In this document: piece by piece, positions 23,427 to 35,930 of the stretch | Layout: every line of letters begins with the position of its first letter | Position numbering within the stretch: the first letter of the stretch is position 1 | Assembly (NCBI GenBank): GCA_914767715.1 | Contig: OU612069.1 | Coordinates: 6,884,001 to 6,944,000 of the forward strand | Origin: Membranipora membranacea | Lineage: Eukaryota; Bryozoa; Gymnolaemata; Cheilostomatida; Membraniporidae | Length of the DNA: 60,000 nucleotides | Reading direction: 5' to 3' | The notes under the pieces: model-generated | Database searches by the model: none | Seen by the model: only the letters and a program-made list of their open reading frames with translations | What the model was told of the DNA's origin: nothing | Translations under genes and position numbers: made by a program

Positions 23427-24227
23427 TTCAAATGACCTTACGTTGCCAGAAATTAAGTCCCTCAGTGCCTCAATATCTATATAGTTTCTAGGTTTATAAT
23501 CAAGTCTATGATTGCACCCCATTTATAGAGGTGGCAAATCTTTTTAACTCTTTCAAATCTTTCACTTTCATTATTTCAATGGACTATTTGTTGGCAGTTG
23601 AATATGTTCGTAAATATTTGAACGGTACAGGTGGAGGGTTCGCCCTTAAGATGATGGCAATGACCTGCAATAAATACCAAATATACAAAGTGTTAAAACT
23701 GAAAATAAAGCTGTTGTATTTAGATCAGTCAAACAACCAACTACCAACATATCTACGTGACTGCGATTGATATTATTTAAAAGCAGAAGTGTGAATTTAA
23801 ATTTTGGAGACCTGTGTTGGCAGTTTTACTACCTTTTCGATGAGGACTTGCAGAGTATGCTAGACAAGGTATATTGCCTTTTATTTACAAACCCTTTATA
23901 GTTTACCTATCACAAAGCTGACAATCCAAGATTATAAATGCTAATAATATGATGATCCCTGTACATTTTGTGATCTCTGTATTCCATAACCTAAAAACTT
24001 TTTGACATCTTGTTACAAATGAAGGTCAAAAACCCAGCAAACGGAGAACATTGTAACAATGTTTTGCATACAAATTTATCAAGTATTACATGGTGTGTAA
24101 ATGATAGGATTGGGTTATTGTCTAATAGGATACAGAATGGTAATCACAATGTTCAGATTCAGTTATAGCAGAATCTTTGGTTCTCAGAATTAGTCAAACA
24201 TTATTTTTGACATGATGATACATCATT
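23427..24227. repeat. Module F, copy 1, right part
   Basis: It matches 48317-49073 and partly 31685-32130. Landmarks are AAGTCCCTCAGTGCCTCAAT, TTTATAGAGGTGGCAA and GGTCAAAAACCCAGCAAACG. Together with 14306-14895 it reconstitutes the uninterrupted module seen at 47771. Confidence 0.75.
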
Positions 24228-25748
24228 GTTAAATGCGAGAAAACGGCTTATAATTAGCACTTTAATGATGTTATGATCATGCTAAAAAAAGTATTCAATT
24301 TCAACAATGTTATAGCATCACAGTTCTCCCATCACTACAGCATTATTTTATCATCATCACATGAAGTTTCTTTTATAATGCTGTGACAACCACCTCATAG
24401 CCACCGATAATGTTCAAAATGAGATGCATTGTGGTATTGTTTTTTTCATAAAACTGTCACAGCGTTCAGTGCTTTCTCTCGTCATAATGGTGACACATCT
24501 CATTCCAATAATATGAGAGCATTGGATTGTCCTCTCAACCAATAGCATGAGTGTAATGAGATATGATTTCTGCTGCCGCAATGTTTCTATAACACCTTGG
24601 AAATAGTATTTTTGAAGATGTATAAACAATATACTGGAACAATGTTCAGTTGCACACCAGCAATTAATGATGTGATTTCTTAATACTCTTCAAAGTAATG
24701 CTGCATACAGATTTGAATTGCAATTTACCGAATTGAAATTAGGGATGATATAATATTATGTGACAGTTAAATATCTGAAATATTACAATACCGGTGCCAA
24801 TTCCCAAAAACTGATCTATAAATAATAAAGAGAAAGTAATAATCCTTGAGGGTGCAAAGCAGCACTTTTCAATGGTGCCCTATGCTCCTCATGTTGGGTT
24901 TGCAGTTTATCGGCATTTCAGTACATACCCCAACGGAGCTTTTCCAAGCTGACATGGAATATCTACTTTACTCAGCTGTCTATGGGATGGAATACATCTT
25001 GCCTATCCTAGATCTACTGGACTGTAACCTTTTCAAACTTTGTTAAGTATACAGGGTAAACTTGATACAAAATAACTATCTGATATTGTGTCAATGACCT
25101 TACATGTGCATAATACAAACATATATCATTGTCATTATTATTTCAATTTTCATTATTATTATTATCATTTTATTATGGTCGAGCAACCTTTCCTAGTATG
25201 AGGGAAGTTATCAATAAGGCATAATATTAATTTAATTAATTATATCTATTTTTGGCAATTAGCAAGAAAATCGACCGGAACAAAAATGCAGTAAGATGAG
25301 AAATTATTTAGCAAATTAATTAGTCCCCATCACCTCATGTAATAATAAATCAACTCTGTACCAATTAAAAAAAAAAATTTGTACAGTAAGTCAATAAGAC
25401 AAGTTTTTTTGATAGTGATAATCTGAGACTTTCAACTCTATCAAGTAAAATCATTTACGATGCCAATGGCGTATTATCCTGGAAAAACAACTTAATGTAG
25501 CCGCTTACCATTGAATAAGAAAACTTTGTTACTGGAAAATAGAGCGAAATGACGCTGTTTTCATGATTATGTGGCCTATGAAACTTAAAATTTCCTCAGT
25601 TCAATGATATTTCAATTACTAATTTTACTAATATTATTAATAGATCACCATAATTCATTTTCAATGTTGATCATTGTGACAATCAGGGTTGCTCAGATTA
25701 GGGCTCCCTAAACAGGGGGGACCTCTAGCTTTCGAATGTGAACCTGCC
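24228..25748. repeat. Third, partial copy of the 4.8-kb duplication (no SINE)
   Basis: It aligns with 5124-6824 and 49074-50780 but is visibly more diverged. Near 25060 it runs from GCTTGATACAAAATAACTAT-type sequence to ATGTGCATAATACAAAC without the SINE, holding about 35 nt of other sequence there. It ends at about 25748 with an abrupt switch to an LRR exon. Confidence 0.8.
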
Positions 25749-25753
25749 GCAAC

Positions 25754-25815
25754 CAAATTCAATCATTGAAGATTATAAAGGCTTGGGACTGTGGCTTGAC
25801 CAGCCTTCCAGACAG
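25754..25815 (+). pseudogene. Truncated LRR cassette exon
   Basis: Only the last 62 nt of the cassette remain, in frame as IQSLKIIKAWDCGLTSLPD, followed by an intact GTGAGTCAG donor. The first half of the exon and its acceptor are replaced by the unrelated module ending at 25748. Both parent sequences carry ACCTGC at the join, so a microhomology or unequal recombination event is likely. Without an acceptor it should not be spliced as a cassette. Confidence 0.7.
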
Positions 25816-26325
25816 GTGAGTCAGCTGCTTGCAACAGTAGTATATCAGACTTTCTGCACAATTAGTTTGTTCCCTCTGAGTATGGTGATTTCTCTTTAAG
25901 TTTGCTATGACTGGGTTAGGTTTTGTTTAATCTCAGAGACATGGGATTTAAAACTCATATTTGTATCTAAAAGTACTCCTAAATATATCAATTTGTCAAA
26001 ATATTTGAGGACAACATGCCTTGAAAAATTAACTGAAAAATTTGAAAATCAACTCATAATCAAAATCGGAGACTGTCATAACATCTGTCTTTAATGCATT
26101 GAGTATCAATGCATCACAATTATTCCAGTCAGAAGCCAAGGCTAGTGAATGTTCCACATTTTTATGGATGGAGTGAAATGTCAAAATGGATTATTAAATT
26201 GAATCGCATAACATGCATCACTAGAAAACAAGTTTAATTAAGCATTTATATTTACATATTAAGTCTATATATTTAGTCAGCAATCATAGATTGAGTTTCA
26301 CATCTGACTCACGTAACTTGCATCA
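25816..26325. repeat. LRR block E, copy 2, 3' flank
   Basis: Intron-like sequence matching the 3' flank of the LRR exons, from CAGCTGCTTGCAACAGTAGT to CGTAACTTGCATCACTAG, where module D starts. Confidence 0.7.
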
Positions 26326-27030
26326 CTAGAAACTTCTTGTTCTGTGAAAGATATATAAGATCAAGACGCAAAAATGTGGCTACTCTCAGATTTCCTGCTC
26401 AAAAGCTCAAGTGTAAGAGTAAAACTTTGCTTGAGAGAACGTAATAAAAAACATCACAAAAATTAATGTCATTCATAACGACACTTTCTCTCTGCTAAAA
26501 CTCACTTGAATGAAAGATTTTATATGATACGACTCTATATCTCACAGTCATCACCTAGGCTTCTCAAAGTTAGGTACAAACCAAGAAACAGATTTGGTAA
26601 GCAGCTAGCTGCAGAACACGTAAATAAGAAAATATATCCTAAGAAGAAACGGAAAATGTATAGACAAATTATCATAACCATGGTAGCATCACACACAAAG
26701 GATATGACCATACAGCAAGCTACACAATTTGAATATAAGCCAAATTCTTGCTTCAACTGGCTGAATTAACTTTCCGGACTTACAACATTACAGTAATCTC
26801 AAATAACGGCCACAGGTCCACCTAAGAATTATGAATCCACATGGTTAGGGATACAACCTTAAATTAACTATTATTTCATCTTCACTTACATACATTTTAA
26901 AACTGTTGAGAGGTATAGATAATGGTACCACTTGATGGTGGAATTGATATGCCTTGGTCTTGTCTCAGGTTTATGTCAATTTAGCTTTATGATGTTTAAG
27001 CATCTGTTATTGACTCTTAGGACTACTTTA
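26326..27030. repeat. Module D, copy 2
   Basis: It matches module D copy 1 and 34263-34985, including GCAGCTAGCTGCAGAACACG. It ends at AAATATATTCATTTGA, where unique sequence begins. Confidence 0.7.
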
Positions 27031-28245
27031 AATATATTCATTTGATTTATAAAGCCATGCATTGTTATCACCAGAATGAAACCCGGTAGCAAAGTCGTTT
27101 TCATTGTGTGACTGTAATAGCTTTCTGATTAGCCATTCCGAGTCATTGGATTTGGGTTGGGAGTGAACAAAAGATTTTTGTCCAGCTTCTAGACCAGCTC
27201 GGTGCTCGTTAGCCTGAATGTGGACCTGAATAGGATTACTTGCACGAGGCAATGTTAACAGCATGTCATCAGAAACAATAACAGATGAAGTCTGGCCTAA
27301 TTTATCACCCTGACCATGCTGACGCTGCTCTCGAGCAGCATCTACATTATGATTGACATTATTGACATTATCATGCACAGAATTATGGAAAACCATGTTG
27401 GGGTTTGCTTCTCCTGAGGCTTCTCCTCCTGAGGCTTCTTCTCAGGGTCATTATCATGCAACATGGGCTGTCAAACATGAGTAGTAATAACGCGCTAGTT
27501 TGTAAACTGCTCTGATATTGTATGATTCGATCAATCAGATCCTTTTTGAGAATTGCTGTAGGGAGGCCTATGGACCTTTTAATCTCCCTGAGATCTACAA
27601 CTCTAACCTGCACCAAACCCGCATGCGAAAAATGCGCACAGGCCATCGTAACAGAAACTACAAGGATCAATGAACGAGAGTACAGCGACCCACAACACAC
27701 CGGAAGTATGAACCAATAGATTGACAAAGTATGACAAGAATCGCATCAGCAACCATGCACACAACAGCCCAAAAATCTGCACTATTAACTGTGAATGTGT
27801 GGATAAAGTAGAAAAATAACCTTATCCTAAAAAATCACAGACGGCACGCACCTGAGTATAGTGTGAGAATATAAACATAGATCAGAGCTTCCGAGCAGCA
27901 GTTCATTTGATAATAATCCGAGGTTCTATCTATTGGCGCTGTCAGTTTTCTAGATTCTGCAACAGATTAGAGGGAGAGTGCTGCAGAGGGGTTACTGCAG
28001 CTGTCTACTGGAGATGATGTAGTCAACAACAACTGGAGTGTTGTTGTGATCAAGGAGATATGAGGACGGGTTTCCTTGATCTGAACTCCGATAGTGACGT
28101 GGAGTATACGGCGTTTGCTGCATAGGTACTGGTAACACGCTGGTGGAGGCTGGCAAGAGGATTTAGTTACGTGATCATATCCTGCATCATGTAGAAATGA
28201 TGCGAGTTGAGTTGCCGAGAGATTATTGGTGTGACGAGTTGACAT
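27028..28245 (-). pseudogene. Frameshifted minus-strand ORF remnant with SAP-like motif
   Basis: Three long minus-strand frames lie in sequence, with frameshifts between them. The 5' one (28245-27967) starts MSTRHTNNLSATQLASFLHD. The middle one (27727-27383) contains VVDLREIKRSIGLPTA followed by LKKDLIDRIIQY, which fits the helix-turn-helix pattern of a SAP nucleic-acid-binding motif. The last one (27396-27028) is rich in Asn, Gln, His and Asp and ends in a TAA. SAP motifs occur in chromatin proteins and also in proteins encoded by some animal transposable elements. No transposase or reverse transcriptase signature is seen. The sequence is absent from all other modules here, so it is probably an inserted element or retrocopy now decayed. 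It could instead be a real gene with introns at the frame changes. Confidence 0.4.
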
Positions 28246-28299
28246 GTTGTATACATGTGGAGTTGACAGTGATGACAGATGTCAAGCTAAAGTTTCTCT

Positions 28300-28926
28300 G
28301 TACTGGCGATCGGTGGGTGGATTAAACGGAAGTGTGGTTATCTCAAGTTCACAGATAATTGTTTGTATCGATTTAGTGAAACTGAAATTAAAAGCAAATT
28401 AAAGTCAGGTGCTAAAAAGGTGAAAACTGTTGTACCTCAATTCGCCGTCATTAAACTAATGCTAATTCTAAAAGTTGGAGAAAACACTCAAATAAATTAT
28501 CACAAATGTTAAACCTTATCAATTTTGTTTACTAACAGATTTACCACTAACGCAAGAAAAATATCACAATCATTATTATCTAAACAAACTAACCTTACAT
28601 AAACGATAATAAAAATTATATTTACCTTTTTGACTCCCTCTGTTTGTTAAAGAAAAACCTTTCCCCTGTAAAATAAAATATAAATTATAAACACCGTATA
28701 GAACGGCGGAGCATAAGTACTTTAGTGAAATCGTATGACACAACACATCAAGCTCCTATGGGCAAGTGATTTATCCACACAAACACAGCAAGACAGTGCA
28801 GCTGATTGGGCATGAATGCATACATAGTCTGACACAACTTAGGCCACACAATGACAATGCAATTAGCGAACACTCCCAGTGAATGGCAGGGGGGGGGGGG
28901 GCACAATGCAGCGCACCGCATCTACA
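28300..28926. repeat. Module G, copy 2
   Basis: Counterpart of 551-1136, with a longer G run near 28890 and an additional AATGACAATGCAATTAGCG segment. Confidence 0.75.
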
Positions 28927-29845
28927 CTAAGATTATAAACATATCTCCCTAATTCATTTCAAATGTTGTTTATTTTGATAACGAGGGTTGCTCAGGTTAG
29001 GGCTTCACAATCAGGGGGAACTTCTAACTTTCAGATATGATGCGGTCATAGTTGACTGTCCTGTGTAGCGCAGGGTCACACCAAATTGACTCTTGGGTTC
29101 GAGAGATAAAGCTTTTTGGTTTGAGAGAGGCGCTGTAAGCCCCCCTCCTCCCCCCAACGGGGTTCAGGGCGGAGCCCAATCCCCAAAGCCTAGAGAACGG
29201 TGTAAGACCTTACAAATTAATAAATTTACTGGGTCTCGGAGGCGTGTTTTAGGTGAAACTTGATTAGCAAATTATCAAAGGAATAAAACGATCAAGAATT
29301 AAATGGGCGAGCATGAGCTGCCACCACAAAAGTGATAACTGAAAAAAAAACAATAATTCATCATTTTACATTACAGTTGTCGACCAAGATGAGTTCATGT
29401 ATGAAACAAAATCAAGTCGAGTTAATTTTTTATTTAATTTGTAGAGATAGCATCTGTAGGGCAACTTGGCACCAGTTGGCCCAGTTGCAAGTAACAAACT
29501 CACAATTTGGTACTCAGTTAGTCGTTGGCTTACTTTCACTGCAAAGTGATCTTGTGAACTTTTGCATGAATGATTTCCACATGATAATTTCTTGACAACC
29601 AGTGATTCCATTTTAATTCTGTTTTCATTCTCTTAATATTTTGCGAAGCCCAAGGAAAGATCTTTTAATTAGGATTAATTGAAAAGTACCTCTTGAGGTA
29701 GAAAATGGGCTTAATTTTGTAAGACACAGGGGATAAAATTCTCAGGAAGTTGTTTGTCATGATCTATCTCATCATACAATCCTTCTTAAATCCACAATAT
29801 AGCACTCTGTTCAGCTGCCTGTATTCCAATGATCTTTTGGTCTAT
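28927..29845. repeat. Mixed repeat segment, no gene
   Basis: The first part resembles 9170-9300 (GGTTGCTCAGGTTAGGGCTT), followed by a copy of the C-rich GCGCTGTAAGCCC repeat at about 29130-29230. The part 29380-29845 is related to 42590-43025. An 87-codon frame at 29332-29595 is broken in that relative, so it is not considered a gene. Confidence 0.55.
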
Positions 29846-30038
29846 GAAACACCGCTGTATCTTGTGATGATACAACTATTGAGCTCTAACTGGCTTTGAA
29901 CAAGAGAAAGCCACAGATTAGTAGGATCAATAATTTTGAGAGTCGGTTTGTTGACAGCCTTCGCTTATTTCCAGTAATCCTTCGGCTAATACAGTAAGCT
30001 TCTGTATACACAGTCATATTTTCTGATATTATTCAGAG
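29846..30038. repeat. Module C, partial copy 2
   Basis: It matches 9416-9595 and stops at ATTATTCAGAGT, where unique sequence begins. Confidence 0.65.
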
Positions 30039-30895
30039 TGACTCAGTTCAAGGTATCTGAATCTGAATCTGGTGATTATCTCCTCCTGGCCAAACTTTGA
30101 ACTTCACTCTAGGGGAGTGTATTTATCATTGATGAATTAAACCCACATATCATTATGTATTATACCAATATAAACCCAATGAGCCACAATAGAATTTAAA
30201 AAAAAATTATTTCTCAAAGAAATCTACAAAAAATGACCGTTGCTAGTTAAGGAAGGTATCGTACTTCCAATTGTCCGATTTCTTCCAAATTTTGTTTGGT
30301 TATTCACAATAGGGCTGTCCAGATATGTTGATTTTTGCATCATTGTAAGTTTCATGCAAGCAAAATGTAACATGTATATCTTTTTTTTAAAAGTATGCCT
30401 GATGTATGCTTACGATTGCGCAATACGCCAGAGACCTTAGCCTTTGATATACTCTCTATGTCTAAACAAAGCCCATCCTATAACAAGCTTTCAATTCAAT
30501 CAATGTATGAGGCACAATAGTCTTATGTCCCGAATGGAACAGGTACAATTATAATTTGCTACAGGTAGCCTAATACCGTTTGTACCAAACATTATAAATT
30601 GTTAATACTATATTTTAGAAAATATTCCGATCATGAAATAAATTATCAATGTCGCTGATTCGAATTCAGTAATTTAGCGGAATATCTCATCATTCAATAT
30701 CAAATTTGGAAATACTTCTTAGGCACAGCTGGTCTTCATTGGTTTCCCATCTTATTTCAATGTTTAATATCTCAACAAGAATTTTATTCATTTGTAGTTT
30801 AGTTATAATTTCCAAATATAGGCTTTTTTAACCTTTGTCAACCATCTGATTGTCGAGAAAGTTCTTGTGTTTTCTATGACTCAATTGAGAAACAT
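30038..30895. other. Unique island between modules C and D
   Basis: Single-copy sequence in this window, starting near AAGGTATCTGAATCTGAATC. A 66-codon frame at 30240-30440 is hydrophobic with no recognisable motif. I see no terminal repeats. Confidence 0.5.
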
Positions 30896-31345
30896 ATTAG
30901 GTACGCAGCTAGCTGCAGAACACGTAAATAAGAAAATATATCTTAATAAGAAACAAAAATGTATAGACAATTATCATATCCATGGTAGCATCACACACAA
31001 GGGTTATGACCATACAGCAAGCTACACAATTTGAATAAAAGCCAAATTCTCGCCTTCAACTGGCTGAATTAGGTTTACAGACTTACAACACTACAGTAAT
31101 CTCAAATAACAGCCACAGGTCCACCTAAGAATTATGAATCCACGTGGTTAGGGATACAACCTTATTTCAAACAATTATTACATCATCAATTACATACACT
31201 TGACAACTGATGTAAGTATAAATAACGGTACCGCTTGATGATAGAATTGATATGCCTTGTGAAAGTTTTAAGTCAATTTAGATTTAGGATGTTTAAGCAT
31301 CTGTTATCCACTCTTAGGACTGTTTTAAATATATTCATTGGAGCA
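30896..31345. repeat. Module D, copy 3 (left end missing)
   Basis: It starts at AGGTACGCAGCTAGCTGC and runs to TTAAATATATTCATTGGAGC, then switches to module F. Confidence 0.65.
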
Positions 31346-32130
31346 AACTAGAATATCCAATGTCGTTTCATTCTATTCTGCTAAATTTCTTGTGGATTTT
31401 GTTTAGCAGAACAAAATACTTTCTATATGTATATCAAATTTGCGGGGTAACAACTCTGGTTTAAATATTTATAAAAATAAGCAGATGATGATTCCTACAG
31501 CTATTGAACTACAAAACGCATATAAGTCACTGAGTTCAAAATTTGTTTAGCCGTAAATGAGATAAGCTGCTAAATCTATTGTAATTTTCAAACTCAAAAT
31601 CCGATCAAATTGATCGAGTTATGAACAATAAACCTGGATTGTGGACAGAAAATCAATGATCACATCATTGCTTCTACACCTTCCAATGACGTTACGTTGC
31701 CCACAATTAAGTCCCTCTGTGCCTCAATATCCATATTGTGTCATGTCTAGGTTTATAATCAAGTCTATGATTGCACCCCATTTATAGAGGTGGCAATTTC
31801 GTTGAACTCTTTCAAATCTTTCACTTTCACTATTTAAATGGACTATTTGTTGACAGTTCAATATGTTTGTAAATATTTAAATGGTAAAGGTGGAAGATTT
31901 GCCCTTAAGATGATGGCATTGACCTACTACCAACTACCTGTGTTGGCAGTTTTATTACCTTTTCGATGAGGACTTGCAAAGTATGCTAGACAATGTGATA
32001 TTGCCTTTTATTTACTATATCCATGTGAGCAGTTTGTTTTAGACAATTGTTATAAATGTTCCTACCAGTAGATATAAAAGAAAAGGGATTATTCTTTATA
32101 GTTTACCTATCACAAATTATGATCATGCTA
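31346..32130. repeat. Module F, copy 2
   Basis: It starts at ACTAGAATATCCAATGTCG and matches 14565-14895 plus 23427 onward. It is continuous across the point where the 8.5-kb insertion sits in copy 1 and so supplies an empty site at about 31683. The right half is shortened. Confidence 0.7.
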
Positions 32131-33790
32131 TCATATAGCTAATATAAGGATGAATTGAGCGTTTTTTAAATTTAGCTTTGTTGCATGAACCAGCCATTGC
32201 ATGCATGTTCATCTAGGTCTATTTAGGTCTGTTCCGATAAGGTTCAATAATACAGGTGGTATACTATGTTATTTTTTTTTGTCCCTCTGTTTCTATAAAA
32301 AATGTAGCCAATTCATGGTGTACCCAACACATACCTCTTTCCCAGGTGGCTTGTTAAATTGCCGCCAATGTAATTTCATTTAGAGCACGTGGGAGGAGGT
32401 CATTGAGCTGAAAAAAAATTGGCCATTCAATTTGGTCTATCCGTCCAGCTAAGACTGTCCTTCCATTAAAATAAATTTTCCATCTGCTTATGCCTTTTTA
32501 GTACAGGTTTTCCCATCGAATGCGTCCAACAGATGGGCAATGACACATGGACACAGGTGGACAGTCCAATCACCTCACCATCACGACTAGCCCTCCTTAT
32601 ACAGGATTGCTAGACAGGCTGCAGCATTTCGTTCTCGAATGAGTATTTCAAGAGAAAATAAGTGATTGACCAAATCAAAGACTTGTTTCTAAAAGACTGC
32701 TTCAATATATTGTGATTTGGTTTGATTGACGTTTCATTGGCAATATATAAAACACAAGAAGTACATCTGAGTGTCATATGAGGATGCAATGATCGGTTTT
32801 TCAATTTAAGTTTGTGGCATGAACCAGCCATTGCATCCATGTTCATCTAGGTCTATTTAGGTCTTTTTTGATAAGGTCTAGTCCAATAATACAGGAGGTA
32901 TACTATGTAATTTTTTGTTGCCCCTCTGTGTCTATAACAATGTAACCAGCTCATGGTATAGGGGCACTACACAACACACACCTCTTTCCCAGATGGCTTG
33001 CTAAATTGATTAGTTTAAAAACACTTTGCCGCCAAGTGATATTATTTAGCGCAAGTCAGAAGAGGTGGAAAGTGCTGAAAAAAATTGGCCATACTTCTTT
33101 GTCTATCCGTCCAGCAAAACCCTGTCCATCCACTAAAACATATTGCCGTCAGTAAACACCCGTCCAGTACAGGTTGCATGCCAACAGTGTCCAACAGATG
33201 GGCACAGGATGCATGGACACAGGTGGATAGTTTGGAATTCTATCAGCTGCAGTGAGTGAGTGATCAAATACGAAAATTAGTACCTGCTGAAGGTTTCAAT
33301 GCAGCTCTATTTTTCCTTGTAAAATGCACTGTCAGCTACTAGGCTACCCTTTCTCGATTATATGAGCTAAAGGAGTTTATTTCTCAAAAGTATATACCGT
33401 AAAAAATGGAAATTAAGTATTGTCACAGTTGTTACCACCTGATTAGGTTTGTTGATTGTCGGACGTGCTTGCAGGCAGGCTCATAATATGTAACAATTGG
33501 CTCCACTAAACAATGAATATCACGATAAATAAAAATAATAATAAATATGAATACAATTTTGGGCAGCACATATCACACCACTATCTGTATCACACGTCTA
33601 CACCCACATATTGCTCAAATAGGTAATGTGTTCTTACAAATTCAAACGATCTAATCATGCTGTTAAAAATGGTATTATAATTCTTGTCATGCAGGCTTAA
33701 ATAAGGGAACGACACATTTTCTAACCGAAAGCCGTACATTACTCTAATAACATCAGCACAATAATATTGTGTCCAATATCAATTCTGGAA
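32131..33790. repeat. b-type modules, two tandem partial copies
   Basis: Two successive partial b-type units: GGTCTATTTAGGTCTG and CCCAACACATACCTCTTTCC at 32210-32400, then CAGGATTGCTAGACAGGCTG near 32600 and a second TGGTGTACCCAACAC-like part near 32950-33260. The second unit continues to ATGCAGGCTTAAATAAGGG near 33690. No gene is seen. Confidence 0.6.
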
Positions 33791-33805
33791 AGTATTTGTT
33801 TTGAC

Positions 33806-34230
33806 CTGAACAGTAAGCTTCTGTATACACAGTCATATTTTCTTATATTATTCAGAGTAAAATTCTCAGTGCCAAGCATGTACTGGATACAAAATTTGGT
33901 TGAGATCAAACAACAAAGAGCTGACATGTTAGATGACAAACATAACTTTTTCACTTCACTGCACTTGACTGGGTACCACACATATATAGAATGAATTGTA
34001 TTGTATCGTGGTAGGCCTACATACCTTGACAAAGTTATTAAGTATTGTCTGGTGTTACTTATAATGCATTGCTGGTCACTGGACAGAAACATCTGAGTTG
34101 TAAGAGATTGGGACACAGACTAATTGAGCACCTATTCTGTAATAGATTTATTGTTTTTCAATTTTTTATTAAATCCCAGTAGCCGTGGTATTCCCCTGAC
34201 AACAGGGATAAATTTGACTTCTGTTTATGG
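33806..34230. repeat. Module C, copy 3
   Basis: It starts at ACAGTAAGCTTCTGTATAC and ends at AACAGGGATAAATTTGAC. Frames on both strands overlap here; neither is preserved as a unit in the sister copies. Confidence 0.65.
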
Positions 34231-34262
34231 CACAGGCCAATTTAACGATTATAGCTTATTTT

Positions 34263-34985
34263 TAATGAATAAGGAACTTCTTGTTCTGTGAAACATATTC
34301 AAGATCAAGACGCAAAGATGGGGCTAATCTCAGATTTCCTGCTTAAAAGCTCAAGTGAAAGAGTAAAACAAGTAAAACTTTGCTTGAGAGGACGGAATAA
34401 AAACATCACAAAAATTAAGAAGTCGTTTATAACGACACTTGCTCTCTGCAAAAACTCACTTGAATGAAAGATTTTAGAAGAAACAACTCTATAGTTAGGT
34501 ACAAACCGAGAAACAGATTTAGTACGCAGCTAGGTGCAGAACACGTAAATAACAAAATATATCCTAATAAGAAACAAAAAAATGTATACACAATTATCAT
34601 ATCCATGGTACTATCACACGCAAAGGTTATGAACATACAGCAAGCTACACAATTTGAATAAAAGCCAAATTCCTGCCTTCAACTGGCTGAATTAGGTTTC
34701 CGGACTTACAACATTACACTAATCTCAAATAACGGCCGCAGGTCCACCCTAAGGATACAACCTCAATTCAACTATTATTTCATCACCACTTATATACATT
34801 TTATTATAGTTGAGAGGTATAAATAATGCTACCACTTGATGGTGGAATTGATATGCCTTTGTCTTGTCGCAGGTTTATGTCAATATGTATTTATGGTGTT
34901 TAACCATCTGTTATCGACTCTTAGGACTACTTTAAATATAATTATTCATCAGAGCAAAAGGAAATGGAGTGGAATATTCCATCTT
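34263..34985. repeat. Module D, copy 4
   Basis: It starts AAGGAACTTCTTGTTCTGTG and is closest to copy 2. It leads directly into LRR block 3. Confidence 0.7.
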
Positions 34986-35930
34986 TGGTTTTATTTACCC
35001 TGCCTACACGACTGCAGCTAACGTTCCATTCAAAAACTTACAATTTCTCTCAAAGTTTGCTCTGATTGGGTTAGGTTTCTTTCAATCTCATTGACATTTG
35101 ATTTAAAGTTCATACATTTATCTCATTTTTCTCAAATTGCTTTATCTTTTAGTTTGTCAGACTGCTTGAAGGACATGCCCTGAAAAATAAAATTGAGAAA
35201 ATCAAATCAATATCGAAATAGGACGAGGTCATAACATCTGTCTTTGATGCATTGAGTAACAATTTATTACAAATATACCAGTCAGAAGCAAAGGCTAGTC
35301 AATGTTCCATATTTTTTATGGATTGACTGAAATGTCACTATCAATTGATAAATTGAATCGCATAACTTGCATCAATATAAATACTTATTTGTATCTGAAA
35401 CGTCAGATTGCAATTCAATTGATTTATGGTTACTGCTATCTCGTCAGATACTTGCATTAAAAGGAAACCCAAATCTATTCGGACAGCAAAATCTAAATCT
35501 GATAGGTACAATTCTTCCTAGATAAATGTTCAATCTAAAACTTTCTCTCATTAATCAAATGTGTCGCTCAATCGTGTTTGCTCCATGAACTGACAAACAG
35601 TATCGCATGGGATTTTAACGTTACATTATTTCTCCTCCACAGCATCTGCACACTGCCAGGACTGGAGTCATTAGAGGTTAGTGGGAATGAGGGCTTACAG
35701 AATATACCTGCAGGATTGGGGCAAATTCGATCATTGAAGACAATAAAGGCTTGGGGCTGTGGTTTGACCAGCTTTCCAAACAGATGGGATGAGATGGGAT
35801 TTTAAATTGAAATTTTTACCTAAAACTTCTCCTAAATATTTAAATTTGTCGAACTGCATGAAGGACATGTTCTGAAAAATTAGTTTGAGAAAATCAAATC
35901 AAAATCAAAATAAGACGCTGTCATAACGTC
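34985..35930 (+). repeat. LRR block E, copy 3
   Basis: LRR exon with flanks; it is more diverged from copies 1 and 4 than those are from each other. The 3' flank is shortened by a deletion that begins at the exon edge. Confidence 0.75.
35643..35783 (+). pseudogene. LRR cassette exon 3, splice donor lost
   Basis: It has the same 141-nt length and phase as its siblings and a good acceptor (CTCCTCCACAG). The translation begins SICTLPGLESLEVSGNEGL and ends CGLTSFPN. It has no stop or frameshift, but the GTGAGTCAG donor and roughly 130 nt of intron are deleted. ATGGGATGAG follows the exon, and the intron resumes at the ATGGGATTT word of the other copies. Reading through gives NRWDEMGF and a stop, so the exon could act only as a terminal exon or is dead. 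The coding part is otherwise well preserved, so the deletion may be recent. Confidence 0.6.

Noticed and set aside
27522-27719. Plus-strand frame opposite the SAP-like ORF
   Set aside because: It is a shadow of the minus-strand remnant, which has the better composition and motif.
33739-34116. 125-codon minus-strand frame in module C
   Set aside because: It is the longest frame in the window but is broken in sister copies (9416, 43026, 53377). It resembles no known protein.
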